From positions 1-33,836 of the forward strand of contig JAAYAH010000201.1 in assembly GCA_012719445.1 (NCBI GenBank): 33,836 bases of DNA, read 5' to 3'. Shown here in pieces: positions 6,195 through 15,469 of this stretch (the first letter of the stretch is position 1; each line of letters starts with the position of its first letter). The stretch comes from Actinomycetales bacterium. Lineage in GTDB: Bacteria > Actinomycetota > Actinomycetes > Actinomycetales > Kineosporiaceae. The position numbers and the translations under genes were made by a program. Below the pieces are notes generated by a model. It was not told the DNA's origin and made no database searches. It saw nothing but the letters and a program-made list of their open reading frames with translations.

Positions 6195-7727
6195 ATGTCA
6201 GAGCCCGGACGGACGGTCGGCCCCGTGCCTCCGCAGACGGCGCTCGTCACCAAGCTGCGGGCCGTGGACGCCTCGGACCTGGACGCCGCGGCCGCCGCCC
6301 ACCGTTTCGATCGACCGGTCGGCGGGGCGGGGAGGGCACCAGGGCGCGACGGGCGCATCCGACCGCGCTGGCGGCGTCGCTACACCCGATGGGTCGTGGT
6401 CCTCGACCTCCTCGCCGCCCTGGGCGCCGCCTACCTCGCCAATCGGTGGCGGCAGGTTCCGCTGGCGGTGATCCTCTCGGTGCCCCCGGTCGCGGTCTTC
6501 GCCTTCACCCTCGGCCGGACCTACGAGCACCGCTTCCTCGGCCACGGCAGCGAGGAGTACCGCCGGCTGGTCGGCAGCGGGACGGTCCTGCTCGCGCTCA
6601 CCGCGACGACGGCCGCGGCCGTGGACTCCGGGGTGATGCGGACACTGACCCTGGTCGCGGTGCCGGTCGCCGTCGCCGGATCCCTGCTCGCGCACCTGCT
6701 CGCCCGGTGGGTGCTGCACGACCTGCGCCGGAGCGGCCTGTGCCACCAGCGGGCCGTCGCGATCGGGTCGGAACGTTCGATCGCCGAGCTCGTCCGCACC
6801 GTGCGGCGCGATCCCACGGGCGGGCTGAAGGTCGTCGGCGCGTGCGTGAGCCGGGCGGACAGCGAGAGGATCGAGGGCGTGCCGGTGCTCGGCACGCCGG
6901 CCGACGTCCTCGGGGCCATGGCCGAGCAGGCCGCCGACACCGTGGTGCTCACCGCCTGGTCGGACGTCAGCCAGGAGGACCTGCGCCGGCTGTCCTGGGA
7001 CCTCGAGGGGACCGGGGTCCAGATCATGGTGGCGCCGCGGCTCACCGAGGTCGCCGCGCCGCGGATGCACGTCCGCAACGTGGGCGGGATGCCCCTGCTC
7101 ACGGTGGAGGAGCCCGAGTTCACCGGGTTGCGCCGGGTGGCCAAGGCGTGCCTGGACTACTCGGGGGCTGCGGCGGGGACCGTCGTCCTGCTGCCGGTGT
7201 TCCTGCTGATCGGGCTCGCGGTCCGGTTGAGCTCGCCGGGGCCGGTGCTGTTCCGGCAGCGCCGCATCGGCAAGGACGGTCGCCCCTTCTCCATGCACAA
7301 GTTCCGCAGCATGTACGCCGACGCCGAGGAGCGGCTGTCCCAGGTGCTGGAGCTCAACGAGTCCGACGGTGTCATGTTCAAGATCCGCGAGGACCCCCGG
7401 ATCACCCCCGTCGGGCGGGTGATCCGCAGGTACTCCCTGGACGAGCTGCCACAGCTCCTCGACGTCCTGCTCGGCCGGATGTCCCTGGTCGGCCCGCGGC
7501 CGCCGCTGGAGCAGGAGGTGGCCAGGTACGAGGAGGACACCAGGCGGCGGCTCCTGGTGAAGCCCGGGATCACCGGGCTGTGGCAGGTCTCCGGCCGGTC
7601 GGACCTCACCTGGGAGGAGACGGTGCGGCTCGACCTCAGCTACGTGGAGAACTGGTCGTTCGGCCTGGACCTGTCGATCATCTTCAGGACCATCCGCGCC
7701 GTCCTCGCCAGGGAGGGTGCCTACTGA
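6195..7727 (+). CDS. polyprenyl-phosphate sugar-1-phosphate transferase (exopolysaccharide initiating enzyme)
   Basis: Membrane enzyme, 510 aa, of the polyisoprenyl-phosphate hexose-1-phosphate transferase (WbaP/CpsE) family. It transfers a sugar phosphate from a nucleotide sugar to undecaprenyl phosphate, the first step of a surface polysaccharide or glycan. A soluble basic N-terminus (1-63) is followed by about four membrane helices (65-170) and a CoA-binding-like nucleotide domain (about 183-300). A re-entrant helix (325-343) leads to the catalytic sugar-transferase domain (345-510). Hallmarks are FRQRRIGKDG (353-362), MHKFRSM (367-373), SLDELPQ (414-420), LVGPRPP (431-437) and KPGITGLWQVSGR (456-468). 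The ATG follows TAGGAG at 6 nt. No other polysaccharide genes are adjacent, so the sugar and product are unknown. Its end overlaps the convergent gene by 7 bp. Confidence 0.93.
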   Translation: MSEPGRTVGPVPPQTALVTKLRAVDASDLDAAAAAHRFDRPVGGAGRAPGRDGRIRPRWRRRYTRWVVVLDLLAALGAAYLANRWRQVPLAVILSVPPVAVFAFTLGRTYEHRFLGHGSEEYRRLVGSGTVLLALTATTAAAVDSGVMRTLTLVAVPVAVAGSLLAHLLARWVLHDLRRSGLCHQRAVAIGSERSIAELVRTVRRDPTGGLKVVGACVSRADSERIEGVPVLGTPADVLGAMAEQAADTVVLTAWSDVSQEDLRRLSWDLEGTGVQIMVAPRLTEVAAPRMHVRNVGGMPLLTVEEPEFTGLRRVAKACLDYSGAAAGTVVLLPVFLLIGLAVRLSSPGPVLFRQRRIGKDGRPFSMHKFRSMYADAEERLSQVLELNESDGVMFKIREDPRITPVGRVIRRYSLDELPQLLDVLLGRMSLVGPRPPLEQEVARYEEDTRRRLLVKPGITGLWQVSGRSDLTWEETVRLDLSYVENWSFGLDLSIIFRTIRAVLAREGAY

Positions 7728-10054
7728 CGGTGCTCACCGCCGGGATCGCCCGCGACGGTCGCCGCCGGGGGCGGACGGCGTGGGGCGACGTCCCCGCCGA
7801 CGCCGTTGAGGACGTCGACGGCCTCCACCAGGTCGCCGAGGGTGACGAAGTCGGCGGCGACGACGTCGGGTGCCTCGCCGAGCTCGCGCTCGCACCAGCG
7901 GGCCGTCTCCACCACGGTGTCGCGCGCGTTCACGGTCGCGGCGTCGTTCCGGTCGGGGGCCGCCCGGCGCACCCGGTGGTTGACCAGGAGCAGACCCGTC
8001 CCCGGTGCGCCCTCCCGAGGCCGGCAGTCGAGGTCCTCGGAGGTCAGCGGCAGGTCCGGGGTCCGCCGGAGGTGGTCGGCGGCCCGGTGGAGCCAGGCCT
8101 GGGGCTGCCCGCCCGGCTCGGTGAACACCACCAGCCGCCTCCCCGAGGCGATGAGGTCGCCGAGGGTCGGCCAGCGGACGCCGGGCGGCTGGGCGTGCAG
8201 GTAGGGGGTGAGCCCGGCGGCGGCGAACGCCGTGCCGAGCTCCTCCCCGGTGAGCCTGTCCGCCCCCGTCGTCCGGTCGCTGAGGACCAGGGTGACCACC
8301 TCGTGCGGGCTCGCGTCGAGGAACCCGCGGATCTCGCGCAACGCATCGACGAGGGGGACGGCGCCGAGGGCGCAGTGGTCGTGACAGAGGTAGCTGCCCG
8401 CCCTGCCCGCTGGGGACGGTCCCACGGCTGCCACGACCCGCTCCGCCACCTGGCGGGACAACCCAGGCCGGGCCGCGACGAGCTGGTCGGCCGAGGTCAG
8501 CGCGGTCCAGCGGCGGCTGTCGAGGAGCAGCACGTGGATCCCGAGGTCGAGCTGGGCCCGGAGGTCCGCGTCCTGCTCCGGCCAGATCGAGACCGGGCCG
8601 TGGCCGGACGCGGCGGCGTGCGCCCCCGCCTGGGTGACCTCGTCGTACCGGCGGTCGCACAGCTCGACGTGACCGTTGCAGGGATGCGCTGCCGCCGGGC
8701 TCCGCCACGGCACCAGCAGCGAAGCGCCCGCGGCGACGACGGTGACCGCCGCCACCACGACCAGGACCCGCACCGGGACGCGGAGCCGGCGGGACATGAC
8801 GGCCGACACCGCGAGCCCGAGCGAGCCCGCGGCGACCGGAACCCCCACCAGTAGGGTGACGAGCCGGTCGAGGTCGGCCAGCAGCGCGGCCTCGACGTCG
8901 ACGAGCAGCTCCCGGAGGCTCGACGGCAGACCGCCGGGACCGGGAGGCGGGGGGAGCCGCGAGTCGGCGAGGCGGGTGCCGGAGAACCACCCGACGGCGA
9001 CTCCGAGCCCGACGACGACGGCCGTCACCGACAGCCGCCGGACGGCGGTCAACACCTCGCGACGGCCGCCCCGGACGATCAGCGCGGAGCCGAGCAGGAT
9101 CAGCACCCCTCCGCCGACGGCGGTGGCCGGTCCGAACCACCGGACGACGCGCCGGGCTGTCTCGACGGAGCCGGCGATCCCGGACGGAGCCGGCCCGTCC
9201 GGTCCGCCGAGCAGGGTGACGACGTCACGCCCCCCGGAGCGCTCCCGGCCGGTTGCGAGCGCGTCGCCCCGGAGCTGCTCCACGACCTGCCGGGTGGCAG
9301 CACCGACCTCGGCGGCACCCACGATCAGGAGCACCTCGCGCGCCTCGCCAGCGGACAGGGCGAGGCGGAGCCGGTCCCGCGCCCCCCGGTCCGCGACGTC
9401 GTCGAACTGCTCGACGATCTCGTCGACGGCCGGCTCCGGCAGCAGCGCCCCGTCGAGGACCGGGACCGTGGCGGGCACCCTGCCCGACCGGAGGTCCGCC
9501 GCGAACCGGGCGAGGTCCGCCCGGTACTCGGCGGGGGAGGAGACCGGTGCCGCGGCGACCCGGGCGAGGAGGCTGCGGACCTCGATCTCCGCGACGTCGT
9601 CGGCCCGGTCCAGCACGTCGGAGAGGTCGAGCTCCGCGTCCGGCCGGTCGCCGTCGCCGCGCACGTAGCCGAGCACCTCGGGGAGCGCCGTCCTGGTGCC
9701 GGACCGGAGGGCCGACGGGGGGACGGCGATCCGCAGCGCCCTGGCCGACACCACCTCGGCGGGGACCGCGCCGCTCCCGTCCGGGGCCAGCTCGTCCATG
9801 ATCCACTCTTGGAGGTCCGCCCGCTCCGAGCCCACGAGAACCTGGGGGAGGACCTCGGAGTGGATCCGCTGGTAGGCGTTGCCGGTGTCGAGAGCGCGCA
9901 GCAGGGTCTCGTCGTCGAGGAGACCGACCCGCACCAGGGTCACCGCGGTGACCAGCAGGAACCCGGCCAGGGCGAGCACGGCACCGAGGACGGTCGCTCC
10001 CCGGCCACGCCACCGGCGAGGACGCCGCGCGTGCTCACCCATCCGATCACCCAC
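7721..10054 (-). CDS. membrane protein with C-terminal PI-PLC-like phosphodiesterase domain
   Basis: A 777-aa protein I recognise only in part. Helix 1 (about 19-43) is followed by a roughly 260-residue, Asp/Arg/Ala-rich, probably extracytoplasmic region (44-303). Membrane helices follow at about 306-327, 342-358, 398-420 and 428-449. The remainder (about 455-757) resembles the PLC-like TIM-barrel phosphodiesterases. It shows CNGHVELCDRRYDEVTQAGAH with a candidate catalytic His at 479, LLLDSR (509-514, Asp512), and LCHDHC (556-561) holding the second candidate His558. This domain follows the last helix and should lie outside the cell. The substrate is unknown: a phosphoinositide, GPI-like lipid or other phosphodiester. 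The GTG at 10054 is one start; the ATG at 10042, with GGTGGG 7 nt upstream, is equally good. The stop codon lies inside the sugar transferase gene. Confidence 0.75.
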   Translation of the reverse strand: MGDRMGEHARRPRRWRGRGATVLGAVLALAGFLLVTAVTLVRVGLLDDETLLRALDTGNAYQRIHSEVLPQVLVGSERADLQEWIMDELAPDGSGAVPAEVVSARALRIAVPPSALRSGTRTALPEVLGYVRGDGDRPDAELDLSDVLDRADDVAEIEVRSLLARVAAAPVSSPAEYRADLARFAADLRSGRVPATVPVLDGALLPEPAVDEIVEQFDDVADRGARDRLRLALSAGEAREVLLIVGAAEVGAATRQVVEQLRGDALATGRERSGGRDVVTLLGGPDGPAPSGIAGSVETARRVVRWFGPATAVGGGVLILLGSALIVRGGRREVLTAVRRLSVTAVVVGLGVAVGWFSGTRLADSRLPPPPGPGGLPSSLRELLVDVEAALLADLDRLVTLLVGVPVAAGSLGLAVSAVMSRRLRVPVRVLVVVAAVTVVAAGASLLVPWRSPAAAHPCNGHVELCDRRYDEVTQAGAHAAASGHGPVSIWPEQDADLRAQLDLGIHVLLLDSRRWTALTSADQLVAARPGLSRQVAERVVAAVGPSPAGRAGSYLCHDHCALGAVPLVDALREIRGFLDASPHEVVTLVLSDRTTGADRLTGEELGTAFAAAGLTPYLHAQPPGVRWPTLGDLIASGRRLVVFTEPGGQPQAWLHRAADHLRRTPDLPLTSEDLDCRPREGAPGTGLLLVNHRVRRAAPDRNDAATVNARDTVVETARWCERELGEAPDVVAADFVTLGDLVEAVDVLNGVGGDVAPRRPPPAATVAGDPGGEHRQ

Positions 10055-10192
10055 CGGCTCCGGTCACCGTGACCCGGCCTACGTCAAGGAGTACCAGAGC
10101 GGCACCGTCCGGGCGAGCGGGTACGGACGGGGGCGAGTCGTGACGCGACGGCGCAGGGCCCGGGGCGCCGGTGCGCGTGCGAGGATTCCGGC

Positions 10193-11470
10193 GTGCTCAG
10201 GGTTGGGCTCACCGGCGGCGTGGGAGCCGGGAAGACGACGGTCGCCGTGCACCTCGCCGAACTGGGGGCGGTCGTCGTCGACGCCGACCGGGTGGCCCGG
10301 GAGGTCGTCCGGCCCGGGAGCGAGGGCCTTGCTGCGGTCACCGACGCGTTCGGGAGGAGCGTCCTCGCCGCGGACGGCTCCCTCGACCGGAAGGTCCTGG
10401 CCGCGGTGGTGTTCGCCGACGAGGCGGCTCGGCTGCGGCTCAACCGCATCGTCCACCCGCTGGTCCGTGCCCGTACCGAGGAGCTCCTCGCCCGGGCGCC
10501 CGAGGACGCGATCGTGGTCAACGAGGTGCCGCTGCTGGTCGAGAACGGCCTCGGCGACCGGTACCACCTGGTGATCGTCGTCGAGGCCCCGGAGGACGAG
10601 CGGGTGGGTCGGTTGGTGGGAGGGCGGGGGATGGCGGCCGAGGACGTCCGGCGCCGGATCCGGGCCCAGGCCGACCCGTCCGGACGGCGGGCGGCGGCGG
10701 ACGTGGCGCTGGACAACACCGGCGACGTCGGGGCCCTGCGGGAGCGGGTCGACGCGCTGTGGCGTCGACGGCTGGTGCCGTTCGAGGAGAACCTCAGGCA
10801 CGTCCGGTGCGCCGTCCGGCCGGAGCGCCCCGACCTGGTGCCGACCGACCCCGACGGGGCCGCGGCGGCCCGCCGGGTGGCCCGGAGGATCACGGCCGCG
10901 GCGGCCGCGGCCGGGGTCGAGGCGACCGTCCGGCACGTGGGCGCGACCGCCCTGCCCGCGACCGTCGGCCGTGACGTGCTCGACCTGGTCCTGGCCGTCC
11001 GGTCGCCCGGCGGTCGCGCCGGGTCCGGAGCGGCACTGGGTGCCGCGCTCGACGCGGCCGGGTTCCCCGCCGTCCCGGTGGAGGAGGGAGACGACCCCGC
11101 GGGCCGGTGCGGGGAGGACGGCACCTGCGGGCCTCCCCGCTGCTCCCTCCGGAACCGTCGCGGGCTGCGTCGCGGCGCAGACCCGGGCCGCCCGGTCGAC
11201 CTGTGGATCCGGGGCGCGGACGACCAGGGACTCCGGTCCGCGGTGCTGCTGCGGGACCGGCTGCGCGGGGACGCCACGGCGAGGGCCGCGCTCGCCGCGG
11301 TCAAGGAGCAGGCGCTGGCGACGTCCGGGGACCCGGCGGCCTACCAGGCGGCGAAGGACGCCTGGTTCGCGGCGACGGAGGGGGAGGGGACGAGGGACGG
11401 GGACCCGACGGGGGCTGGGCGAGGGCTGGTCGAGGGACATGGGCCCGGTGACGGGGGAACGACGGGGTGA
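10193..11470 (+). CDS. coaE: dephospho-CoA kinase fused to GrpB-like (UPF0157) domain
   Basis: The N-terminal 200 residues are dephospho-CoA kinase, the last step of coenzyme A synthesis (3'-OH phosphorylation with ATP). They show P-loop [12 protein letters not shown] (6-17), DADRVARE (30-37), HPLVR (88-92) and VPLLVENGL (112-120). Residues from about 203 form a GrpB/nucleotidyltransferase-like domain with RHVGATALP (247-255). The CoaE-GrpB fusion is the known actinobacterial form, as in mycobacteria. Here the GrpB part looks divergent: its usual HxGSTAVPGL..KP motif is altered. A Cys-bearing, Gly/Arg-rich insert lies at about 297-332, and the C-terminal tail (398-425) is low-complexity. The start is GTG at 10193; a weak extended -10 (TGCGAGGAT) ends 6 nt before it. 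No clear Shine-Dalgarno is seen, so the mRNA may be leaderless. Confidence 0.92.
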   Translation: MLRVGLTGGVGAGKTTVAVHLAELGAVVVDADRVAREVVRPGSEGLAAVTDAFGRSVLAADGSLDRKVLAAVVFADEAARLRLNRIVHPLVRARTEELLARAPEDAIVVNEVPLLVENGLGDRYHLVIVVEAPEDERVGRLVGGRGMAAEDVRRRIRAQADPSGRRAAADVALDNTGDVGALRERVDALWRRRLVPFEENLRHVRCAVRPERPDLVPTDPDGAAAARRVARRITAAAAAAGVEATVRHVGATALPATVGRDVLDLVLAVRSPGGRAGSGAALGAALDAAGFPAVPVEEGDDPAGRCGEDGTCGPPRCSLRNRRGLRRGADPGRPVDLWIRGADDQGLRSAVLLRDRLRGDATARAALAAVKEQALATSGDPAAYQAAKDAWFAATEGEGTRDGDPTGAGRGLVEGHGPGDGGTTG

Positions 11471-11472
11471 GG

Positions 11473-11495
11473 GTGTCGGGGGTGGGTTCTACGGT
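11473..11495 (+). promoter_or_regulatory. PafBC-type (RecA-NDp-like) damage promoter of uvrB
   Basis: GTGTCGGGG (11473-11481) matches tTGTCRGTG at 7 of 9 positions. Exactly 8 nt later comes TACGGT (11490-11495), fitting TAnnnT. This is the layout of the mycobacterial RecA/LexA-independent damage-inducible promoter that needs PafBC. The -10 ends 6 nt before the uvrB ATG, so the transcript may be leaderless. The motif overlaps the coaE stop region by being just 3 nt past it. Confidence 0.5.
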
Positions 11496-11501
11496 GGGGA
11501 C

Positions 11502-13607
11502 ATGCGGCCGACGATCGACCTCCAGCGCACGGTGGCTCCCTTCCGGGTGGTCGCCGACTACCGCCCCAGCGGGGACCAGCCCCAGGCCATCGAGGAGCTG
11601 ACCCGGCGGATCCAGGCGGGCGAGCCGGCCGTCGTCCTGCTCGGCGCCACCGGCACCGGCAAGTCCGCCACCTCCGCCTGGCTCATCGAGCGGCTGCAGC
11701 GGCCGACGTTGGTGATGGCCCCGAACAAGACCCTCGCGGCCCAGCTCGCCAACGAGTTCCGCGAGCTGTTCCCGGACAACGCCGTCGAGTACTTCGTCTC
11801 CTACTACGACTACTACCAGCCCGAGGCGTACGTCCCGCAGACGGACACCTACATCGAGAAGGACTCCTCGATCAACGAGGAGGTCGAGCGGCTGCGGCAC
11901 TCGGCGACCAACTCCCTGCTCACCCGGCGGGACGTCGTGGTGGTCGCCTCGGTGTCCTGCATCTACGGCCTGGGCACCCCCCAGGAGTACGTCGAGCGGA
12001 TGGTCAAGCTCCGGGTGGGGGACGAGATCGAGCGGGACGCCCTGCTCCGCCGGTTCGTCGAGATGCAGTACACCCGCAACGACCTGGCGTTCACTCGTGG
12101 CACCTTCCGGGTGCGGGGGGACACGGTCGAGATCATCCCGGTCTACGAGGAGCTCGCGGTCCGGGTGGAGATGTTCGGGGACGAGATCGACCGGATCTAC
12201 ACCCTCCATCCGCTCACCGGCGAGATCGTGCGCGAGGAGCGGGAGATGTACGTGTTCCCGGCCAGTCACTACGTCGCGGGGCCGGAGCGGATGGAGCGGG
12301 CCATCCGCGACATCGAGGTCGAGCTGGGCGAACGGCTCGCCGAGCTGGAGCGGCAGGGCAAGCTGCTGGAGGCGCAGCGGCTGCGCATGCGCACCCAGTA
12401 CGACCTGGAGATGATGCGGCAGGTCGGGGCGTGCGCCGGGATCGAGAACTACTCCCGGCACATCGACGGCCGGGAGGCCGGCTCGGCCCCGAACACCCTG
12501 CTCGACTACTTCCCCGAGGACTTCCTGCTGGTCATCGACGAGTCGCACGTGACGGTCCCGCAGATCGGCGGCATGTACGAGGGCGACTCGTCGCGCAAGC
12601 GGACCCTGGTCGAGCACGGGTTCCGGCTGCCGAGTGCGCTGGACAACCGGCCGCTGCGGTGGGAGGAGTTCCTCGGCCGGATCGGGCAGACCGTGTTCAT
12701 GTCCGCGACTCCTGGCGCCTACGAGCTGGCTCGTTCGGACGGCGTCGTCGAGCAGATCATCCGGCCGACCGGCCTCATCGACCCCAGGGTCGTCGTCAAG
12801 CCCACCCGGGGCCAGATCGACGACCTGCTCGGCGAGATCAGGGCCCGTGCCGCGCGCGAGGAGCGGGTGCTGGTCACCACGCTGACGAAGAAGATGGCCG
12901 AGGACCTCACCGACTATCTCCTGGAGCAGGGGGTCCGGGTCCGCTACCTGCACTCCGAGGTGGACACCCTGAGGCGGATCGAGCTGCTGCGGGAGCTGCG
13001 GATGGGGGAGTTCGACGTCCTGGTGGGGATCAACCTGCTGCGCGAGGGGCTCGACCTGCCCGAGGTCTCCCTGGTGAGCATCCTCGACGCCGACAAGGAG
13101 GGTTTCCTGCGCTCGGCCACCTCGCTCATCCAGACCATCGGCCGGGCCGCCCGGCACGTCTCGGGTGAGGTCCACATGTACGCCGACAACATCACCCCGT
13201 CGATGGCCCAGGCGATCGACGAGACGAACCGACGTCGGGAGAAGCAGGTCGCCTTCAACACCGAGCACGGCATCGACCCCACCCCGCTCCGCAAGCGCAT
13301 CGCCGACATCACGGACATGCTGGCCCGTGAGGACGAGGACACCGACGCGCTCATCGGAGGGGACGGCAGGCAGCGCGGCCGGGGCAGGACGCCGGCGCGG
13401 GGCACCCGGCAGTCCGACGGGGGCGGTGCCCGCAGGGCCGGCGTCACGGTGCCGTCCGCCGACCTCGCCGACCTCATCCAGCAGCTCACCGAGCAGATGC
13501 ACGCGGCGGCGGCCGAGCTGCAGTTCGAGCTGGCCGCCCGGCTCCGGGACGAGATCGGCGATCTCAAGCGGGAGCTCCGGGGCATGCGCGCCGCCGGGTC
13601 GGCCTGA
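11502..13607 (+). CDS. uvrB: UvrABC excinuclease subunit B
   Basis: DNA helicase-like damage verifier of nucleotide excision repair, 701 aa. Domains in order: helicase motif I GATGTGKS (48-55), the Tyr-rich beta-hairpin [14 protein letters not shown] (99-112) that inserts behind lesions, the UvrA-interaction domain (about 155-250) and DESH (346-349). The C-terminal helicase domain carries [13 protein letters not shown], and a C-terminal UVR helical hairpin (about 654-695) contacts UvrC. The start is taken at ATG 11502, because the family begins with this [12 protein letters not shown] pattern. An in-frame ATG at 11439 would give an unrelated Gly-rich extension overlapping coaE. It follows coaE by 31 bp and has its own candidate damage promoter. 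Confidence 0.97.
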   Translation: MRPTIDLQRTVAPFRVVADYRPSGDQPQAIEELTRRIQAGEPAVVLLGATGTGKSATSAWLIERLQRPTLVMAPNKTLAAQLANEFRELFPDNAVEYFVSYYDYYQPEAYVPQTDTYIEKDSSINEEVERLRHSATNSLLTRRDVVVVASVSCIYGLGTPQEYVERMVKLRVGDEIERDALLRRFVEMQYTRNDLAFTRGTFRVRGDTVEIIPVYEELAVRVEMFGDEIDRIYTLHPLTGEIVREEREMYVFPASHYVAGPERMERAIRDIEVELGERLAELERQGKLLEAQRLRMRTQYDLEMMRQVGACAGIENYSRHIDGREAGSAPNTLLDYFPEDFLLVIDESHVTVPQIGGMYEGDSSRKRTLVEHGFRLPSALDNRPLRWEEFLGRIGQTVFMSATPGAYELARSDGVVEQIIRPTGLIDPRVVVKPTRGQIDDLLGEIRARAAREERVLVTTLTKKMAEDLTDYLLEQGVRVRYLHSEVDTLRRIELLRELRMGEFDVLVGINLLREGLDLPEVSLVSILDADKEGFLRSATSLIQTIGRAARHVSGEVHMYADNITPSMAQAIDETNRRREKQVAFNTEHGIDPTPLRKRIADITDMLAREDEDTDALIGGDGRQRGRGRTPARGTRQSDGGGARRAGVTVPSADLADLIQQLTEQMHAAAAELQFELAARLRDEIGDLKRELRGMRAAGSA

Positions 13608-13641
13608 CCCACGGTGTGACACGCGGCGCCGGTGATCCCGA

Positions 13642-13704
13642 ATCCGCGGCGACTGGTCCTGGATCCGGGGTGACTGGTCCTGGATCCCGAGCGACATGCC
13701 CGGG
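13642..13704 (+). repeat. three tandem 21-bp repeats
   Basis: Units at 13642, 13663 and 13684 share the form ATCCgnGGnGACTGGTCCTGG. The first two differ at two bases; the third is degenerate. They lie in the gap between uvrB and the chemotaxis receptor. Just after them, at about 13714-13736, the run GTGACCCCGA-CATG-ACGCCG resembles the reverse complement of part of the repeat at 1858-1888. Confidence 0.7.
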
Positions 13705-13783
13705 ATGAGTCGTCAAGTGACCCCGACATGACGCCGATGAGGTGAAGACCCGGACCACGTCGCGTCACGATCGGGAGGTCCCC

Positions 13784-15349
13784 GTGCCGCTCCCCGCTTT
13801 CTCGATCACCCGGAAGCTCGCCGTGATCGGCGGGACCGGGCTGCTGGCCGCGGCTGCCGTCGGCGGGTCGAGTCTGCTCGGCCTGCACCAGCTCAACGAG
13901 GTCGACGACCGGATCGAGACCCACGAGCAGCAGCGGGTCCTGCTCCGGGAGCTGGACACCAGGGCCAGCGAGCTCAAGGTCGACGCGTACAAGGCCATGC
14001 TCATGGACACGCCGAAGGACGAGCTCGCCGAGCTCGAGGACGACTCCGGCAAGGTGGCCCAGAAGTTCGGCGCCCTGTCCGACCTGGCCCTGGACGCCGA
14101 GGACCGCGAGGCCGTGGAGGAACTGGAGAAGACCTTCGGCACCTACACGGCGGCCATCGGCGACCTGATCGACCTGGCCGTGAAGGACCAGGCCGCCGCC
14201 AGGGCCAGGTACGAGGACGTCCAGACCGCCAACGACGTCACCGACGACGCCCTCGACGCGATCAACGAGGCCGTGGACACCGAGATCGCCCGGTTGCAGA
14301 AGCAGCGGGACGACAGCTCCGGACGGGTACGCGGCATGCTGCTGCTGGTGCTGCTGCTGGGGCTGGCCGGGGTGGGGGTGGCGGCCGTCCTCGTCGGCCG
14401 GTCCATCACCCGGCGGGTCGGCCGGGTCGACTCCGTGCTCGCGCGGGTCGCCGACGGCGATCTCACCGCGCGCTCCGGCGCCCTCGGCAGCGACGAGATC
14501 GCCCGCATCGGCACCTCCGTCGACCAGACCGTGGAGAGGATCTCCCAGGTGTTCGCCGGGATCGCCCGGACGGCGTCCCGGCTGGAGACCGCCAGCACCG
14601 ACCTGCGCTCCCTCGCGGTCCAGGTCGCCGAGTACGCGGACGAGGCCTCGGCCCAGGCGGACGTCGTGTCCAGCTCCGCGAACGAGGTCTCCCACAACGT
14701 CCAGTCGGTCGCCGCCGGCTCGGAGCAGATGGGTTCGTCGATCACCGAGATCGCCCGCAACGCCAACGAGGCTGCCCGGGTCGCGATCAACGCGGTGACC
14801 TCGGTGGAGTCCACCACCGGCACGATGCAGAAGCTCGGCGAGTCCAGCAAGGAGATCGGCGACGTCATCCGGCTCATCACGTCCATCGCCGAGCAGACGA
14901 ACCTGCTCGCTCTCAACGCCACCATCGAGGCGGCGCGGGCGGGCGACGCGGGTAAGGGATTCGCCGTGGTGGCGGACGAGGTGAAGCAACTCGCCCAGGA
15001 GACGGCGAGGGCGACGGACGACATCTCCCGGCGGGTGGAGGCCATCCAGGCCGACGCGGAGGACGCCAGCAGGGCCATCACCGACATCGCCACCGTCATC
15101 AGCCGGATCAACGAGTTCCAGACCGTCATCGCCAGTGCCGTCGAGGAGCAGACCGCGACGACCCAGGACATGAACCGCAACGTCAGCGAGGCCGCCAACG
15201 GGTCGGAGCAGATCGCAGAGAACATCTCCGGGGTGGCGAGCGCCACGGCGAGCACGGCGACCGCGGTCAAGGAGACGTCCACCAGCGCCGACGGCCTCGC
15301 GGGGATGAGCACGGAGCTCACCGCTCTGCTCAGGGGGTATCGGTACTGA
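13784..15349 (+). CDS. methyl-accepting chemotaxis protein
   Basis: Transmembrane chemoreceptor, 521 aa. TM1 is at about 12-33, followed by an extracytoplasmic four-helix-bundle-like sensor (34-183), TM2 (about 185-206), a HAMP linker (about 207-259) and a long coiled-coil signalling domain. The near-invariant hairpin tip that binds CheA and CheW is present: [18 protein letters not shown], then [13 protein letters not shown] (about 370-403). The start is taken as GTG 13784 because GGGAGG (13773-13778) lies 5 nt upstream; an in-frame GTG at 13742 has no such site. The ligand is unknown. No che or flagellar genes are in the window, so this is an orphan receptor that implies a chemotaxis system elsewhere. 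Confidence 0.92.
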   Translation: MPLPAFSITRKLAVIGGTGLLAAAAVGGSSLLGLHQLNEVDDRIETHEQQRVLLRELDTRASELKVDAYKAMLMDTPKDELAELEDDSGKVAQKFGALSDLALDAEDREAVEELEKTFGTYTAAIGDLIDLAVKDQAAARARYEDVQTANDVTDDALDAINEAVDTEIARLQKQRDDSSGRVRGMLLLVLLLGLAGVGVAAVLVGRSITRRVGRVDSVLARVADGDLTARSGALGSDEIARIGTSVDQTVERISQVFAGIARTASRLETASTDLRSLAVQVAEYADEASAQADVVSSSANEVSHNVQSVAAGSEQMGSSITEIARNANEAARVAINAVTSVESTTGTMQKLGESSKEIGDVIRLITSIAEQTNLLALNATIEAARAGDAGKGFAVVADEVKQLAQETARATDDISRRVEAIQADAEDASRAITDIATVISRINEFQTVIASAVEEQTATTQDMNRNVSEAANGSEQIAENISGVASATASTATAVKETSTSADGLAGMSTELTALLRGYRY

Positions 15350-15393
15350 CATCCGCCCGGGCCCGTCCCAGGCGACGGTTCCGGGCACGCAGG

Positions 15394-15465
15394 TACCATC
15401 GCCGTGTTCGGATGCCGGCCGGAACGGCCGGCTCTGCTCTGCTTGCCGCTGTGACGCGGCGGAGG
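15394..15465 (+). promoter_or_regulatory. structured leader of the TerC-family gene
   Basis: A TACCAT -10 candidate (15394-15399) is followed by two hairpins. The first is GCCGGCC/GGCCGGC (15414-15420 with 15426-15432). The second is GCCGC/GCGGC (15445-15449 with 15456-15460) and directly abuts the Shine-Dalgarno GGAGG (15461-15465). The first hairpin could instead terminate the chemoreceptor transcript. I could not find the conserved elements of the yybP-ykoY manganese riboswitch often linked to TerC genes. Confidence 0.35.
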
Positions 15466-15469
15466 TCTC

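Noticed and set aside
4565-6358. Longer start for the LivH permease (597 codons)
   Set aside because: The extra part is antisense to the sugar transferase start, while ATG 5893 has a good ribosome binding site and opens a proper signal peptide.
4529-8854. 1441-codon open frame on the plus strand
   Set aside because: It is antisense to livH/livM and then in a wrong frame of the sugar transferase gene. Its Arg/Gly/Pro-rich content is the usual shadow of GC-rich coding DNA.
10971-11501. Upstream in-frame extension of uvrB
   Set aside because: The extension overlaps coaE in another frame. The UvrB family begins at the ATG at 11502, which also matches the promoter placement.
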